A stretch of DNA of 64,000 nt from positions 19,222-83,221 of the forward strand of contig JBELJZ010000012.1 of the NCBI GenBank assembly GCA_042089915.1, written 5' to 3'. This DNA is from UBA8752 sp002172485. GTDB taxonomy: Bacteria > Bacteroidota > Bacteroidia > Flavobacteriales_D > Sanyastnellaceae. Under the pieces are notes generated by a model. The model was not told where the DNA came from and did not search any database. It was given only the letters and a program-made list of their open reading frames with translations. Below are positions 52,042 through 60,165 of the stretch, piece after piece. The position numbers were made by a program, and so were the translations under genes. Numbering within the stretch: the first letter of the stretch is position 1; each line of letters opens with the position of its first letter.

Positions 52042-52725
52042 ATGTTCCAACAAGCCACGCCCGTTGTCCGCAACCTGTTGATCATCAATGGGGTTTTCTA
52101 CGTGGTCTCCCATTTTCTAGCACCGGATCTCCGACCGCTCCTGGCCGGATATTACCCGAGTGCGCCCCAATTCCAGCCTTGGCAGGTCGTGACCCACATG
52201 TTCATGCACGCGAGCTTGGGGCACATCTTCTTCAACATGTTCGCCTTGTTCATGTTTGGCTCACAACTTGAGCGGGTGTGGGGTCCCAAGCGGTTCCTCA
52301 ACTACTACCTCGCTTGCGGTTTGGGCGCGTTTTTCCTGCACGAGATGGTCGTGGGCTACGGCTACTTCACCACTTACGGGACGTGGTTCCCACGGGTGGA
52401 AGACCTGCTTCCCGGTGCGGGCTATACAGCCCTGCAGGTTCAGGCGCAACGCATGTTCGTGCCGGTGGTGGGGGCGTCAGGTGCCGTATTTGGTCTGCTC
52501 TTGGCCTTCGGCATGCTCTTCCCGAATACCCGTCTTCAGTTGCTCTTTCCACCGATTCCCATCAAGGCCCGGTATTTCGTGTTGGGCTATGGCGCACTGG
52601 AACTGTTGCTCGCACTGGACAACAATCCAGGGGACAACGTGGCCCACTTCGCCCACCTGGGCGGGATGATCTTTGGCTATTTGCTGCTCAAAAAATGGCA
52701 GAGCGATCGCGACGTATTTTTCTGA
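52042..52725 (+). CDS. Rhomboid-family intramembrane serine protease
   Basis: The 227-residue protein has six membrane segments and the catalytic dyad: Ser146 in VGASGAVFGLL and His205 in NVAHFAHLGGMIFG. Rhomboids cut membrane proteins within the bilayer. The substrate is unknown. It starts 10 bases after mutL and is followed by a second rhomboid. Confidence 0.9.
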   Translation: MFQQATPVVRNLLIINGVFYVVSHFLAPDLRPLLAGYYPSAPQFQPWQVVTHMFMHASLGHIFFNMFALFMFGSQLERVWGPKRFLNYYLACGLGAFFLHEMVVGYGYFTTYGTWFPRVEDLLPGAGYTALQVQAQRMFVPVVGASGAVFGLLLAFGMLFPNTRLQLLFPPIPIKARYFVLGYGALELLLALDNNPGDNVAHFAHLGGMIFGYLLLKKWQSDRDVFF

Positions 52726-52752
52726 TGAGAATCCCGTTGGGGAGATGACAAC

Positions 52753-53703
52753 ATGGCGAGTTTGAAGGAGGATTTGCGGATGCGGTGGCTGACGGGGGGC
52801 ATGGTCATGCGCCTCATCTTCGTCAATGTGGGGGTCTTCTTGGCCTTGGCGACGTTGCGTTTGCTGGTCGCATTCGGGCTTCCCATTCCCCAATGGAGCG
52901 GGGCCTTTGGGTTGGCCACCACTTCTGACTTGTCCCTGCTCTTGTATCGCCCTTGGAGCGCGGTGACGCACATGTTCGCCCACACGCAGGTGTGGCACCT
53001 CGTCATGAACATGCTCATCCTGTGGTGGCTGGGCGGCATGTTTCGGTCTTACTTCGGAGACCGCCGCACAATGAGCACTTATTTGATGGGGGGGCTGCTG
53101 GGATTCGTGTTGTATGTGGTGGCGAGCAATGTGGTGCCCACCTTTCCGCAAGGGGGCTATGCGCTCGGTGCCTCCTCCGCCGTCATGGCGTTGATGGTGG
53201 CCACGGCCACGCACACGCCGGATTCGGTGATCCGCCTGTTCATTCTTGGGCCGGTCAAGCTGAAGTGGGTTGCCGCAGCTTACGTCGTGCTGGATTATGT
53301 GGCCCTGTCCAACGGAAGCAACGTGGGCGGACATCTCGGTCACATCGGGGGTGCGGCATACGGCTATGTCTACATGCGCAATCTTCAATCCGGTGGCCGC
53401 GACCTGGGTGCTCCGATGGAACGCCTGATCGATTGGATGATCACCTTGTTTGCTGTCCGGTCCAAGGGAGTGCGTCCGAAGCGCAAGAAGCGCCGCCGCG
53501 GCAAAGGACTGCATTCGGTGCACCGCAGTGTGGATGTGGATGGCAAAACCCGACGTGCGCAGACCGATGAGGAATTCAACGCGGAGAAGAAAGCGCGCCA
53601 GGAGCGCATCGACCGCATCCTCGACAAGATCTCCAAGGTGGGCTATGACCAGCTGACCAAGGAGGAAAAGGACTTCTTGTTCCGCAACGGAGGCCACGTG
53701 TGA
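52753..53703 (+). CDS. Second rhomboid-family protein with long basic C-terminal tail
   Basis: The 316-residue protein has membrane segments like the first one. The catalytic motif reads GASS (139-142), not GASG, with candidate Ser141; His197 is in GHIGGAAYGY. The usual Gly after the serine is Ser, so activity is likely but not certain. A C-terminal cytosolic tail of about 90 residues is very basic (RPKRKKRRRGKG) and then charged, unlike the first protein. The two may act as a pair. The EEP-fold gene overlaps its 3' end region. Confidence 0.88.
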   Translation: MASLKEDLRMRWLTGGMVMRLIFVNVGVFLALATLRLLVAFGLPIPQWSGAFGLATTSDLSLLLYRPWSAVTHMFAHTQVWHLVMNMLILWWLGGMFRSYFGDRRTMSTYLMGGLLGFVLYVVASNVVPTFPQGGYALGASSAVMALMVATATHTPDSVIRLFILGPVKLKWVAAAYVVLDYVALSNGSNVGGHLGHIGGAAYGYVYMRNLQSGGRDLGAPMERLIDWMITLFAVRSKGVRPKRKKRRRGKGLHSVHRSVDVDGKTRRAQTDEEFNAEKKARQERIDRILDKISKVGYDQLTKEEKDFLFRNGGHV

Positions 53704-53705
53704 CC

Positions 53706-54824
53706 ATGGCCGCTCGCCCCGCCTACCGGCGTCGCGGGCGCCTTTGGATTTTGCTTGGCCTCGTGGCCGCATTGGGTGTTGTCGTGTCGCACGTTGCACT
53801 GTGGCTGTCACCTGCCCGCTTCGCCTTGCCTGCCCTCGCGGGCTTGGCGTTTCCCGTTTGTGGGGCAGGATTGGTGGTGGCCGCCGTCATGGCCTTGCGC
53901 CGCCACCGTTGGGGCTGGGCAGGTGGATTCGTTGTCCTGATTGGACTGTCAGGTACGCTGTTTCAGTGCGTGTGGGGAGGTTTCGGATGGGGCCTTCCGG
54001 TGTCGTCCCCTGATGCGGCCAGCCTCCACGTCATGGGGTGGAATGTGCGCCTTTATGACCGATACGGCTGGTTGGGAGAGGGCACCAAGGAGGGCATCGC
54101 ATCCGCCATCGCGGAGGAACACCCCGATGTGCTTTGTATCCAAGAACATTACCGCGATCCCAATCCCGCCGCATTTCCAGTGGAAGCGCCTGTGCGGCAA
54201 GCGATGGGCGGTGTAGAAAAAGCGCCGGTGCAGCTGCATGAAGTCTGGGCGAGGGGCAAGGCCGGGCGCCGGTTTGGCGTGGCGACGTGGTCGCGCCATC
54301 CCATTGTTCGTCGGGACGACATCACCTTTGGCACCCGGAGCAACAACGTCTGTGCCGTGACCGACATCGTGTGGCAAGGAGACACCGTTCGCGTGTTCAA
54401 TGCCCACTTCGCCAGCCTCCACTTCGGTACGGAGGACTACGCAGCCTTGGAGGAGGGCGTGCCCGATGCGGCGGGACGCCAGCGAATCTGGTCCCGGATG
54501 CGCGAGGCCTACGCCGAACGCGTGACCCAGGTGTCCGCCGTGATGGACGCGGTGGACCAAAGCCCGCACCCCGTGGTGCTGTGTGGGGACTTCAACGATG
54601 TGCCGGTGAGCTGGGCCCTTCACGCGGTCCGCAAGTCACTGCGGGACACCCACGATGTCCGCGGCCTTCGCATGGACGGCACGTGGCAGGGCGCCATTCC
54701 GGGCGTCCGAATTGACCACATTCTGGTCGACCCGGATTGGGCTGTGCTCGACTATGGGACCGGAGGTGAGGGCCTGAGTGACCACCGCTACGTCAAGGCC
54801 GCGGTGCAGGCGCCGATCCCGTGA
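53706..54824 (+). CDS. Endonuclease/exonuclease/phosphatase-fold membrane protein
   Basis: The 372-residue protein begins with three membrane helices (about residues 10-85). The EEP domain follows with MGWNVRLYDRYG, VLCIQEHYRD, NAHFASLHFG, VVLCGDFNDVPVSWA, IDHILVD and SDHRYVKA, the full set of metal and catalytic residues. Such proteins act on phosphodiesters (DNA, phospholipid or others). The membrane anchor suggests an envelope or lipid substrate, but that is inference. The ATG at 53706 lies just after the previous stop. Its 3' end overlaps the convergent lycopene cyclase gene by 32 bases. Confidence 0.85.
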   Translation: MAARPAYRRRGRLWILLGLVAALGVVVSHVALWLSPARFALPALAGLAFPVCGAGLVVAAVMALRRHRWGWAGGFVVLIGLSGTLFQCVWGGFGWGLPVSSPDAASLHVMGWNVRLYDRYGWLGEGTKEGIASAIAEEHPDVLCIQEHYRDPNPAAFPVEAPVRQAMGGVEKAPVQLHEVWARGKAGRRFGVATWSRHPIVRRDDITFGTRSNNVCAVTDIVWQGDTVRVFNAHFASLHFGTEDYAALEEGVPDAAGRQRIWSRMREAYAERVTQVSAVMDAVDQSPHPVVLCGDFNDVPVSWALHAVRKSLRDTHDVRGLRMDGTWQGAIPGVRIDHILVDPDWAVLDYGTGGEGLSDHRYVKAAVQAPIP

Positions 54825-55572
54825 CGATCCCCAGGCGTCGAGCGATGAGCTCGTACGCGACCACGGTCATTGCGATCATGAGGAAGCCATAGATCAGGTC
54901 GTCCATGGGCATCGAGAAGATGCGAATGGACAGGTTGTGGTCATTGTTGTACCAGACAATCTGGTCGGTGACCGTCGCTACATCGCGGTTCAGCAAGGGG
55001 TACTGCCAAAAGCGCAATCCGGTCAACACCCCGTTGGACAGAATGAAGGGGATGAGCAGGGGCACGTAAGCCAGCCACAAGCGGTGGTTCCACTCCTTGA
55101 CATGGGGCCACCGGGCGGCGCCCACAGCCAATCCCGCGGCCAATCCCCCCGTCAAAAGACAGGTCAGTCCGATGTACCAGCGGTCAGACAGGGTGGCGGC
55201 CAATACGGCACACAATACGGCAAGGAATGCGCTGGCCGGAATGGCCAACGTCCTTCCAATGGCCTGCGGGAAGTAGTGCTTCAGGGACTCGTACGTGAAC
55301 AGACAGGCGTAGGGAATGCAGATGAAGAAGAGCCACTCCTCCAGCGGAATTCCCGCGATCCAGAGGCCGCTCAGGTAATCGGGGTTGAACCCCCAAATGC
55401 CGCGTTCTGTGAAGGCGATGTCCCACGGAATGAAGAGGGCCATCATGATGGCGATGGCCGGAAACAGGGCAGGCCAGAACCGGACGAACCTCACCTTGCG
55501 GTCGAAGCTGAATGCCAGCGGCACGGCCAATACGGCCAAGTCGACAGTCAAGTAGAGGTAGTTCGGGTTCAT
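54793..55572 (-). CDS. crtYcd: Lycopene beta-cyclase, CrtYc/CrtYd-fused type
   Basis: The 259-residue integral membrane protein has two copies of the lycopene cyclase domain, each with about three helices. The signature YLYLTVDLAVLAVPLAFSF and the PLEEWLFFICIPYACLFTYE / PMDDLIYGFLM motif pair are visible. It would close the beta-ring on lycopene to give gamma-carotene (one end) and beta-carotene (two ends). It is the last gene of the operon. ATG 55572 overlaps the crtZ stop (ATGA). Confidence 0.92.
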   Translation of the reverse strand: MNPNYLYLTVDLAVLAVPLAFSFDRKVRFVRFWPALFPAIAIMMALFIPWDIAFTERGIWGFNPDYLSGLWIAGIPLEEWLFFICIPYACLFTYESLKHYFPQAIGRTLAIPASAFLAVLCAVLAATLSDRWYIGLTCLLTGGLAAGLAVGAARWPHVKEWNHRLWLAYVPLLIPFILSNGVLTGLRFWQYPLLNRDVATVTDQIVWYNNDHNLSIRIFSMPMDDLIYGFLMIAMTVVAYELIARRLGIVTGSAPAPRP

Positions 55573-56051
55573 CGGGTGGTCACTGCTTTTGCAGCTTGGG
55601 CCTTGCGGGCTTCCTGAAAGTAACGACGCGGAACCCAGAGCATGCCGAAGCATTCGCCATCTTCTTTGTCGAGGTGCTTGTGGTGCACCTTGTGTGCCTT
55701 TCGGATGGCCGCGAAATAAGGGTGTTTCGCATTCCGGAACCAGCTGAAGCGGCGGTGGATGAAGACGTCATGCACCAAAAAGTAGCAGAGGCCATAGGCG
55801 GCGATGCCGGTTCCAATCCAAAAGCGGAAGTCCGAGTACATGCTGCCCGTGATGAAGCACCAGGCGCTCGGCACGGCGAAGATCAAGAAGAAGGCGTCGT
55901 TCTTTTCGAAGAAGCCCGGTTCGTGTTGGTGGTGGTCCCGGTGGAAATACCACATCGCGCCGTGCATCAGGTACTTGTGGGCAGCCCAAGCCACGCCTTC
56001 CATGGTCATGAAGGTGGCGAGCACGATGATAGAGGCGATCAGGATGTCCAT
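55569..56051 (-). CDS. crtZ: Beta-carotene 3-hydroxylase
   Basis: The 160-residue non-haem di-iron membrane enzyme has the histidine boxes HKYLMH, HRDHHQH, HDVFIHRR and HKVHHKH, which bind the iron pair. It hydroxylates beta-rings, giving zeaxanthin from beta-carotene. It overlaps the CruF-like gene by 13 bases and precedes the cyclase gene. No ketolase (CrtW) is in the window. Confidence 0.95.
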   Translation of the reverse strand: MDILIASIIVLATFMTMEGVAWAAHKYLMHGAMWYFHRDHHQHEPGFFEKNDAFFLIFAVPSAWCFITGSMYSDFRFWIGTGIAAYGLCYFLVHDVFIHRRFSWFRNAKHPYFAAIRKAHKVHHKHLDKEDGECFGMLWVPRRYFQEARKAQAAKAVTTR

Positions 56052-56725
56052 GGCAACAGCAGAAGACCGATGAAAAAGATGGCTTGTATCAGAAGCAACA
56101 GACCGGCAGCGCGGTTGGTTCGAAAGCTTCGGCTGTTGCCCCAAGCCCAAGCCAGTGCAAAGGCGATGGCCCACCAGGCGACGTAGTTCCGGACGGGGAC
56201 GATGTCTCCGGTCCAATTCCAGAAGTCGGCCATCATGGCGACGGGTTCCATGATGAGATCCAGCGCCAGCATGAAGGTGGCGGCGACTGCGGCGCGGGAG
56301 AGGCGGTTGGACCGCGACCGGCCTTCGGGCAGCAAGCGGTGGGACCAATAGGCCGCGCCAGACAGGGTGACGAGCCAGAGTACGCCGATCATCGGCGGGG
56401 TGTCATAGATGTGGGGACCGAGGCGCCATCCGTAGGCGTAGTCGCCGAAGGGGAAGCCCGTTTGCACCCCAATCACCTCCACGGCATAGGTCACATAGGC
56501 GGTCAAGGCCCAGCGCCACCCGTTGTCCGGATCTCCGAATCCCAGCACGATCAGGGTGGAGAAGAGCAAATTCAGCACGGTCAGATTCAACACCGTCGTG
56601 GCGTCGTACAGCACCACCCCCGCGAGTCCCACGGCGTGCAGGAAGGCGATGAGGCCCATCCAGGCTGGCAGCGCGGCCCAACGACCCCGAAACCCGAAGA
56701 GACCGCGGTCAATGTTGGGGGTCAT
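56039..56725 (-). CDS. cruF: CruF-like carotenoid 1',2'-hydratase (DUF422)
   Basis: The 228-residue membrane protein has about seven helices and the DUF422 pattern: AYVTYAVEVIGVQTGFPFGDYAYG and ALDLIMEPVAMMADFWNW (pieces VIGVQTGFPFGDY and LIMEPVAMM). CruF adds water to the acyclic end of gamma-carotene or torulene-like compounds. Together with CrtD it marks the myxol/saproxanthin branch in Bacteroidota. It lies within the operon between crtD and crtZ, with overlaps on both sides (17 and 13 bases). Confidence 0.85.
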   Translation of the reverse strand: MTPNIDRGLFGFRGRWAALPAWMGLIAFLHAVGLAGVVLYDATTVLNLTVLNLLFSTLIVLGFGDPDNGWRWALTAYVTYAVEVIGVQTGFPFGDYAYGWRLGPHIYDTPPMIGVLWLVTLSGAAYWSHRLLPEGRSRSNRLSRAAVAATFMLALDLIMEPVAMMADFWNWTGDIVPVRNYVAWWAIAFALAWAWGNSRSFRTNRAAGLLLLIQAIFFIGLLLLPWTS

Positions 56726-58187
56726 GGCGTGTCATGAGTTCGTGGGTGATGCGGCCGCTGAGCAGGCACAGGGGGATTCCTCCTCCAGGGTGGACGCTTC
56801 CTCCGGCAAAGTACAGCCCGCGGATGTGGCGGTCGCGGTTGCGGTGCCGCAAGAAGGCGCTCATGGGCCGATTGCTCGCAGGGCCGTACAATGCACCGAG
56901 ATGGCTCCCCGTGCGCGAGGCGATGTCGTCGGGGGTGAGGATGTGCTCGCATTCCCGGTGCCGGGCCACGTCAATCCCGGTGATGCGCAGGATTTTTTGT
57001 TCGACCCTCTGGCGAAGGTGGTCGATGCCGGACGCATCCCACCCTGCGGGGGCATTGACCATCACAAACCAGTTGCCCGCGCCATCCGGTGCGTCATCCG
57101 GAGAGGTGCGGCTTCCAATGTTGATGTAGACCGTGGGGTCGTTTGCGATGGTCTGCTCTTCGAACAGGGCCTTGAACTCCTTGCGGTAGTCTTCCGCCCA
57201 AAGGATGTTGTGCAGATGCAGGTCCGGGGCCGCGTGGCGGATGCCCCAATAGAAAATGACCCCGCTCGTGGAGGATTCGGCGCTCAGGATGCGCTCCGGA
57301 GCAGGTTGGTCGGGAAGCAGGTGCCGGTAGGTGGGGGTGACATCCACACCGGATACGACCACGTCTGCCGGGTGTGACTCACCCTGACCGCATTCGACGC
57401 CACTGACCTGGCCGGATTCGACGAGGATGCGGGAGACCGGGGTGTCTGTGCGGATGTCCACGCCGAGGGCGAGGGCCGTTTGGTGCAGGGCATCCACGAT
57501 GGCGTGCATGCCGCCCACCGGAGCAAACGTGCCCATGCCGAACTCGAGGTGGGGGATCACGTGAAGCATGGCCGGCGCCCGGTAGGGGTCGCTGCCATTG
57601 TAGGTCGCGTACCGGTTGAACAGCTGTTCGAGGTGGGGGTGTCCTGCCCGCCGGTTCCATTGGTGGAGTTGGCGGGTCAATGGGAGGGACTTCCAAGCCG
57701 CCAACGCTCTGCCCAGGTGGCGCAGGGTCCGGCCTGGCGTCCAGCTGGCAAGTTCGTGCAAGCTTTGTTCGAGAAAGAGGCCCCGGGTGGCTTCAAATCC
57801 CGCCTGGCTCTGCTCGAGATGGTGGAGTACAGGGCCGGCCGTGACACCGAGCTGGGTTTCGATCTCCTGCGCCAGTTGCGCTTTGTCCGTCCACCCGATC
57901 AAGCGGGTGCCATCCTCCCAGAAATAGTGGCAGGACCGGTCGAGTTGAATGTGGTCGAATGGCGCCGCCGCCGGTCCAGCCGCCGCGAGGGTGTCCTGCA
58001 GCAATTCGGGCCAGGTGAACAGGCTTGGGCCCAGGTCGAACCGGTAGTCGCCCAGTTTCAGTTGGCGCAGCTTGCCCCCCACTTCCGGGGCGGCCTCGAA
58101 CAAGGTCACGGAGCGCCCTTCTGCCGCCGCGCGGATGGCGGTGGAGAGGCCGCCAATGCCGGCACCGATGACCGCGACTGTGCTCAC
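56709..58187 (-). CDS. crtD: CrtD-like carotenoid 3',4'-desaturase
   Basis: The 492-residue flavoprotein of the phytoene desaturase superfamily has the FAD-binding start AVIGAGIGGLSTAIRAAAEG, FDLGPSLFTWPELL, GGMHAIVDAL and the C-terminal YFAGGSVHPGGGIPLCL. Its position in the operon next to CruF and its divergence from the crtI in the same cluster favour CrtD, which desaturates C-3',4' of hydroxylated gamma-carotene. GTG 58187 overlaps the idi stop (GTGA), so I do not use the longer frame to 58232. Confidence 0.85.
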   Translation of the reverse strand: MSTVAVIGAGIGGLSTAIRAAAEGRSVTLFEAAPEVGGKLRQLKLGDYRFDLGPSLFTWPELLQDTLAAAGPAAAPFDHIQLDRSCHYFWEDGTRLIGWTDKAQLAQEIETQLGVTAGPVLHHLEQSQAGFEATRGLFLEQSLHELASWTPGRTLRHLGRALAAWKSLPLTRQLHQWNRRAGHPHLEQLFNRYATYNGSDPYRAPAMLHVIPHLEFGMGTFAPVGGMHAIVDALHQTALALGVDIRTDTPVSRILVESGQVSGVECGQGESHPADVVVSGVDVTPTYRHLLPDQPAPERILSAESSTSGVIFYWGIRHAAPDLHLHNILWAEDYRKEFKALFEEQTIANDPTVYINIGSRTSPDDAPDGAGNWFVMVNAPAGWDASGIDHLRQRVEQKILRITGIDVARHRECEHILTPDDIASRTGSHLGALYGPASNRPMSAFLRHRNRDRHIRGLYFAGGSVHPGGGIPLCLLSGRITHELMTRHDPQH

Positions 58188-58711
58188 TTGCCGAGGTGCT
58201 CCGCTGCGCGTTCGAAACAGATGCGGAACCACGTGGTGTAGTGTTCCGGATGGGCGGCCATGTCGGCCCGGAGCGATGCGAAATCGACGTACTTGGTGTC
58301 GGCCACTTCGTTGGGGTTGGGCACCGGTGCTACATCGCTGCGCCCAAACAGGACATGGTCGAACTCGTGTTCGATCAATCCGTCCGAGAACTCGCTTCGG
58401 TAGATGAAGTCAAAGCCTTTCGAAAGCTGGCAGCGCATGCCCATCTCTTCCTGCAGCCGACGGATGCCCGCGTCGATGACTTCCTCGCCCTGGCGCGGGT
58501 GGCTGCAGCACGTGTTCGTCCACAGGCCACCGCTGTGGTATTTGTGGTGGGCGCGTTGCTGGAGCAGCAATTCTCCTCGGCTGTTGAGAATGAACACGCT
58601 GAATGCACGGTGCAGAACGCCTTGCTCGTGGGCCGCCATTTTCTCCATGGTGCCCTGCGGCTCATCCAGTGTGTTGACGAGCACCACCTGCTCCTCTGCA
58701 ACGTCGTTCAT
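58184..58711 (-). CDS. idi: Isopentenyl-diphosphate isomerase, type I
   Basis: The 175-residue NUDIX-fold enzyme interconverts IPP and DMAPP. It shows LHRAFSVFILNSRGELLLQQRA (recognisable as HRAFSVFILNSRGELLLQQR), TNTCCSHPRQGEE with the catalytic cysteine, and the catalytic glutamate segment HEFDHVLFG. It links the MEP pathway to the carotenoid genes. ATG 58711 overlaps the stop of the upstream unknown gene and its own stop overlaps crtD, so translation is coupled. Confidence 0.95.
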   Translation of the reverse strand: MNDVAEEQVVLVNTLDEPQGTMEKMAAHEQGVLHRAFSVFILNSRGELLLQQRAHHKYHSGGLWTNTCCSHPRQGEEVIDAGIRRLQEEMGMRCQLSKGFDFIYRSEFSDGLIEHEFDHVLFGRSDVAPVPNPNEVADTKYVDFASLRADMAAHPEHYTTWFRICFERAAEHLGK

Positions 58712-59217
58712 GTTCGTTCTCGTTTGATTTGTTCCGCCAAATCGGCCATCCACGCCGAAAATTTCGGGCTTTCTGCCCAATGTTCCGCAACGAGAAGACG
58801 CTGCAGTGCGTCGAGGTCCGCGTTCCAGTCGTCATCGACCCCCAGCCATCGGGGCGCCGTGCCCGTCACCGAGAGTCTCAGGGCCCGCAGGACATCGAGG
58901 TTCGGGTGCTGTGCGACGAGGTCGTCGAGTTCAGCGAGTCCTTCGTTGAGGCGGCTGAGTTTGCCTGCTGGGTTCAACCCGAAATTTGCGCTGCGGGCCA
59001 AGGAGACCCAGCGGTGGGCTTCGATGACCACTGCGCAGTTGCCAGTCGCTCCGGCAAGGTGGGATTCGGCCAGCGCCTTGCTGTCCATCGCCTGTTGCAG
59101 CGTGCTGTGACCGAGATAGGCGGTCCTCAATTCCAGCAGGGCATCGCAAGGCACTTGCGCCACCGAGGCCGTCCAGGACCCAAGAACGAGGAGCCATGCA
59201 CCCCAGTGCTGGACCAT
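58708..59217 (-). CDS. Secreted protein of unknown function within the carotenoid operon
   Basis: The 169-residue protein has a signal peptide ending SVAQ (residues 1-21). Three cysteines occur (one near 24, one near 60). The rest is helical, with YLGHSTLQQAMDSKALAESH and LVAQHPNLDVLRALRLSVTG, and looks like a helical-repeat or TPR-like protein. The gene is tied to idi by an ATGA overlap and lies two bases from the crtB stop. I recall unnamed proteins at this place in other Bacteroidota carotenoid clusters, but I do not know a function. Confidence 0.8.
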   Translation of the reverse strand: MVQHWGAWLLVLGSWTASVAQVPCDALLELRTAYLGHSTLQQAMDSKALAESHLAGATGNCAVVIEAHRWVSLARSANFGLNPAGKLSRLNEGLAELDDLVAQHPNLDVLRALRLSVTGTAPRWLGVDDDWNADLDALQRLLVAEHWAESPKFSAWMADLAEQIKRERT

Positions 59218-59219
59218 GG

Positions 59220-60152
59220 TCAGAGCAGATTGAACTGGTGGCGGAGGTAGGACCCCATCAACAAGGCCACCTTCTGGCGGTTCGGAATGCGGATGCGCTC
59301 TTGGAGCACACGGTGGTGGGGGAGACGGCGGATTTTGCGGAACAGCCTTGTGTAGTAAATGTACGCCATGTGCACCCCCAGTCGGGAGGAGTGGGGCAAG
59401 TTGAGAATCCCGATCAGGGCATGCTCGAAGTCCCGCTCAATCTCGGCTTCGATGGACTGCTTGGCTTCGGCGTCGAACGCGTCGAGGTCCAATCCGGGGA
59501 AATACGTGCGGCCCAGACCTTCCCAGTCGGCCTGGAGGTCGCGGAGGAAGTTGATTTTCTGGAAAGCGGCGCCCAGACTGCGGGCATGGGGCAGAAGGGC
59601 CTCGTATTGCTCCTGATCGCCATTGACGAACACGGAGAGGCACATCAGGCCCACCACTTCTGCACTGCCCACGATGTAGTCATCGTATCCCTCGCGGTCA
59701 TACGCCGTTTGATCGAGGTCACGCTCCATCGACTCGAGGAACTTGTCGACGTGAGCAATGTCCATCTTGTAGGCATGGAACGCCCATTGGAAACTGTTGA
59801 GGATGGGATTCAATGAAATCCCTTCCTCAATGGCACGGTGGGTGTCCGCCACGAAACGGTCAAACAACACCTGTTTGTCATAGTCGTGAAACGTATCCAC
59901 GATTTCATCGGCAAACCGAACGAAACCGTAGATGGCTTGAATGGGCGCACGGAGTTCTGGGGCCAACATGCGGATGCCCATGCTGAACGATGTGCTGTAA
60001 GCCTTGGTGGTCAATGCACTGCAGGCCAAGGAGACGTGGTCGAACAGCGGTTTGCCCGTGTCCAGAAGGTCCGCATCAACCGGCCCTGCGGCAGGAGCCA
60101 CAGGTGACACGCTCGGGGCGAGTGGTTCAGCGATGGGGGGACGGGCGTTCAT
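59220..60152 (-). CDS. crtB: Phytoene synthase
   Basis: The 310-residue enzyme joins two geranylgeranyl diphosphates. It has the metal-binding motif YGFVRFADEIVDT and the second aspartate-rich segment, AFQKINFLRDLQADWEGLGRTYFP (core INFLRDLQADWEGLGR). The first 35 residues are Pro/Ala-rich and not part of the fold. I chose ATG 60152 because the longer frame to 60263 runs into crtI. It follows crtI by 13 bases. Confidence 0.94.
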   Translation of the reverse strand: MNARPPIAEPLAPSVSPVAPAAGPVDADLLDTGKPLFDHVSLACSALTTKAYSTSFSMGIRMLAPELRAPIQAIYGFVRFADEIVDTFHDYDKQVLFDRFVADTHRAIEEGISLNPILNSFQWAFHAYKMDIAHVDKFLESMERDLDQTAYDREGYDDYIVGSAEVVGLMCLSVFVNGDQEQYEALLPHARSLGAAFQKINFLRDLQADWEGLGRTYFPGLDLDAFDAEAKQSIEAEIERDFEHALIGILNLPHSSRLGVHMAYIYYTRLFRKIRRLPHHRVLQERIRIPNRQKVALLMGSYLRHQFNLL

Positions 60153-60165
60153 GTTGTGGTATGGC

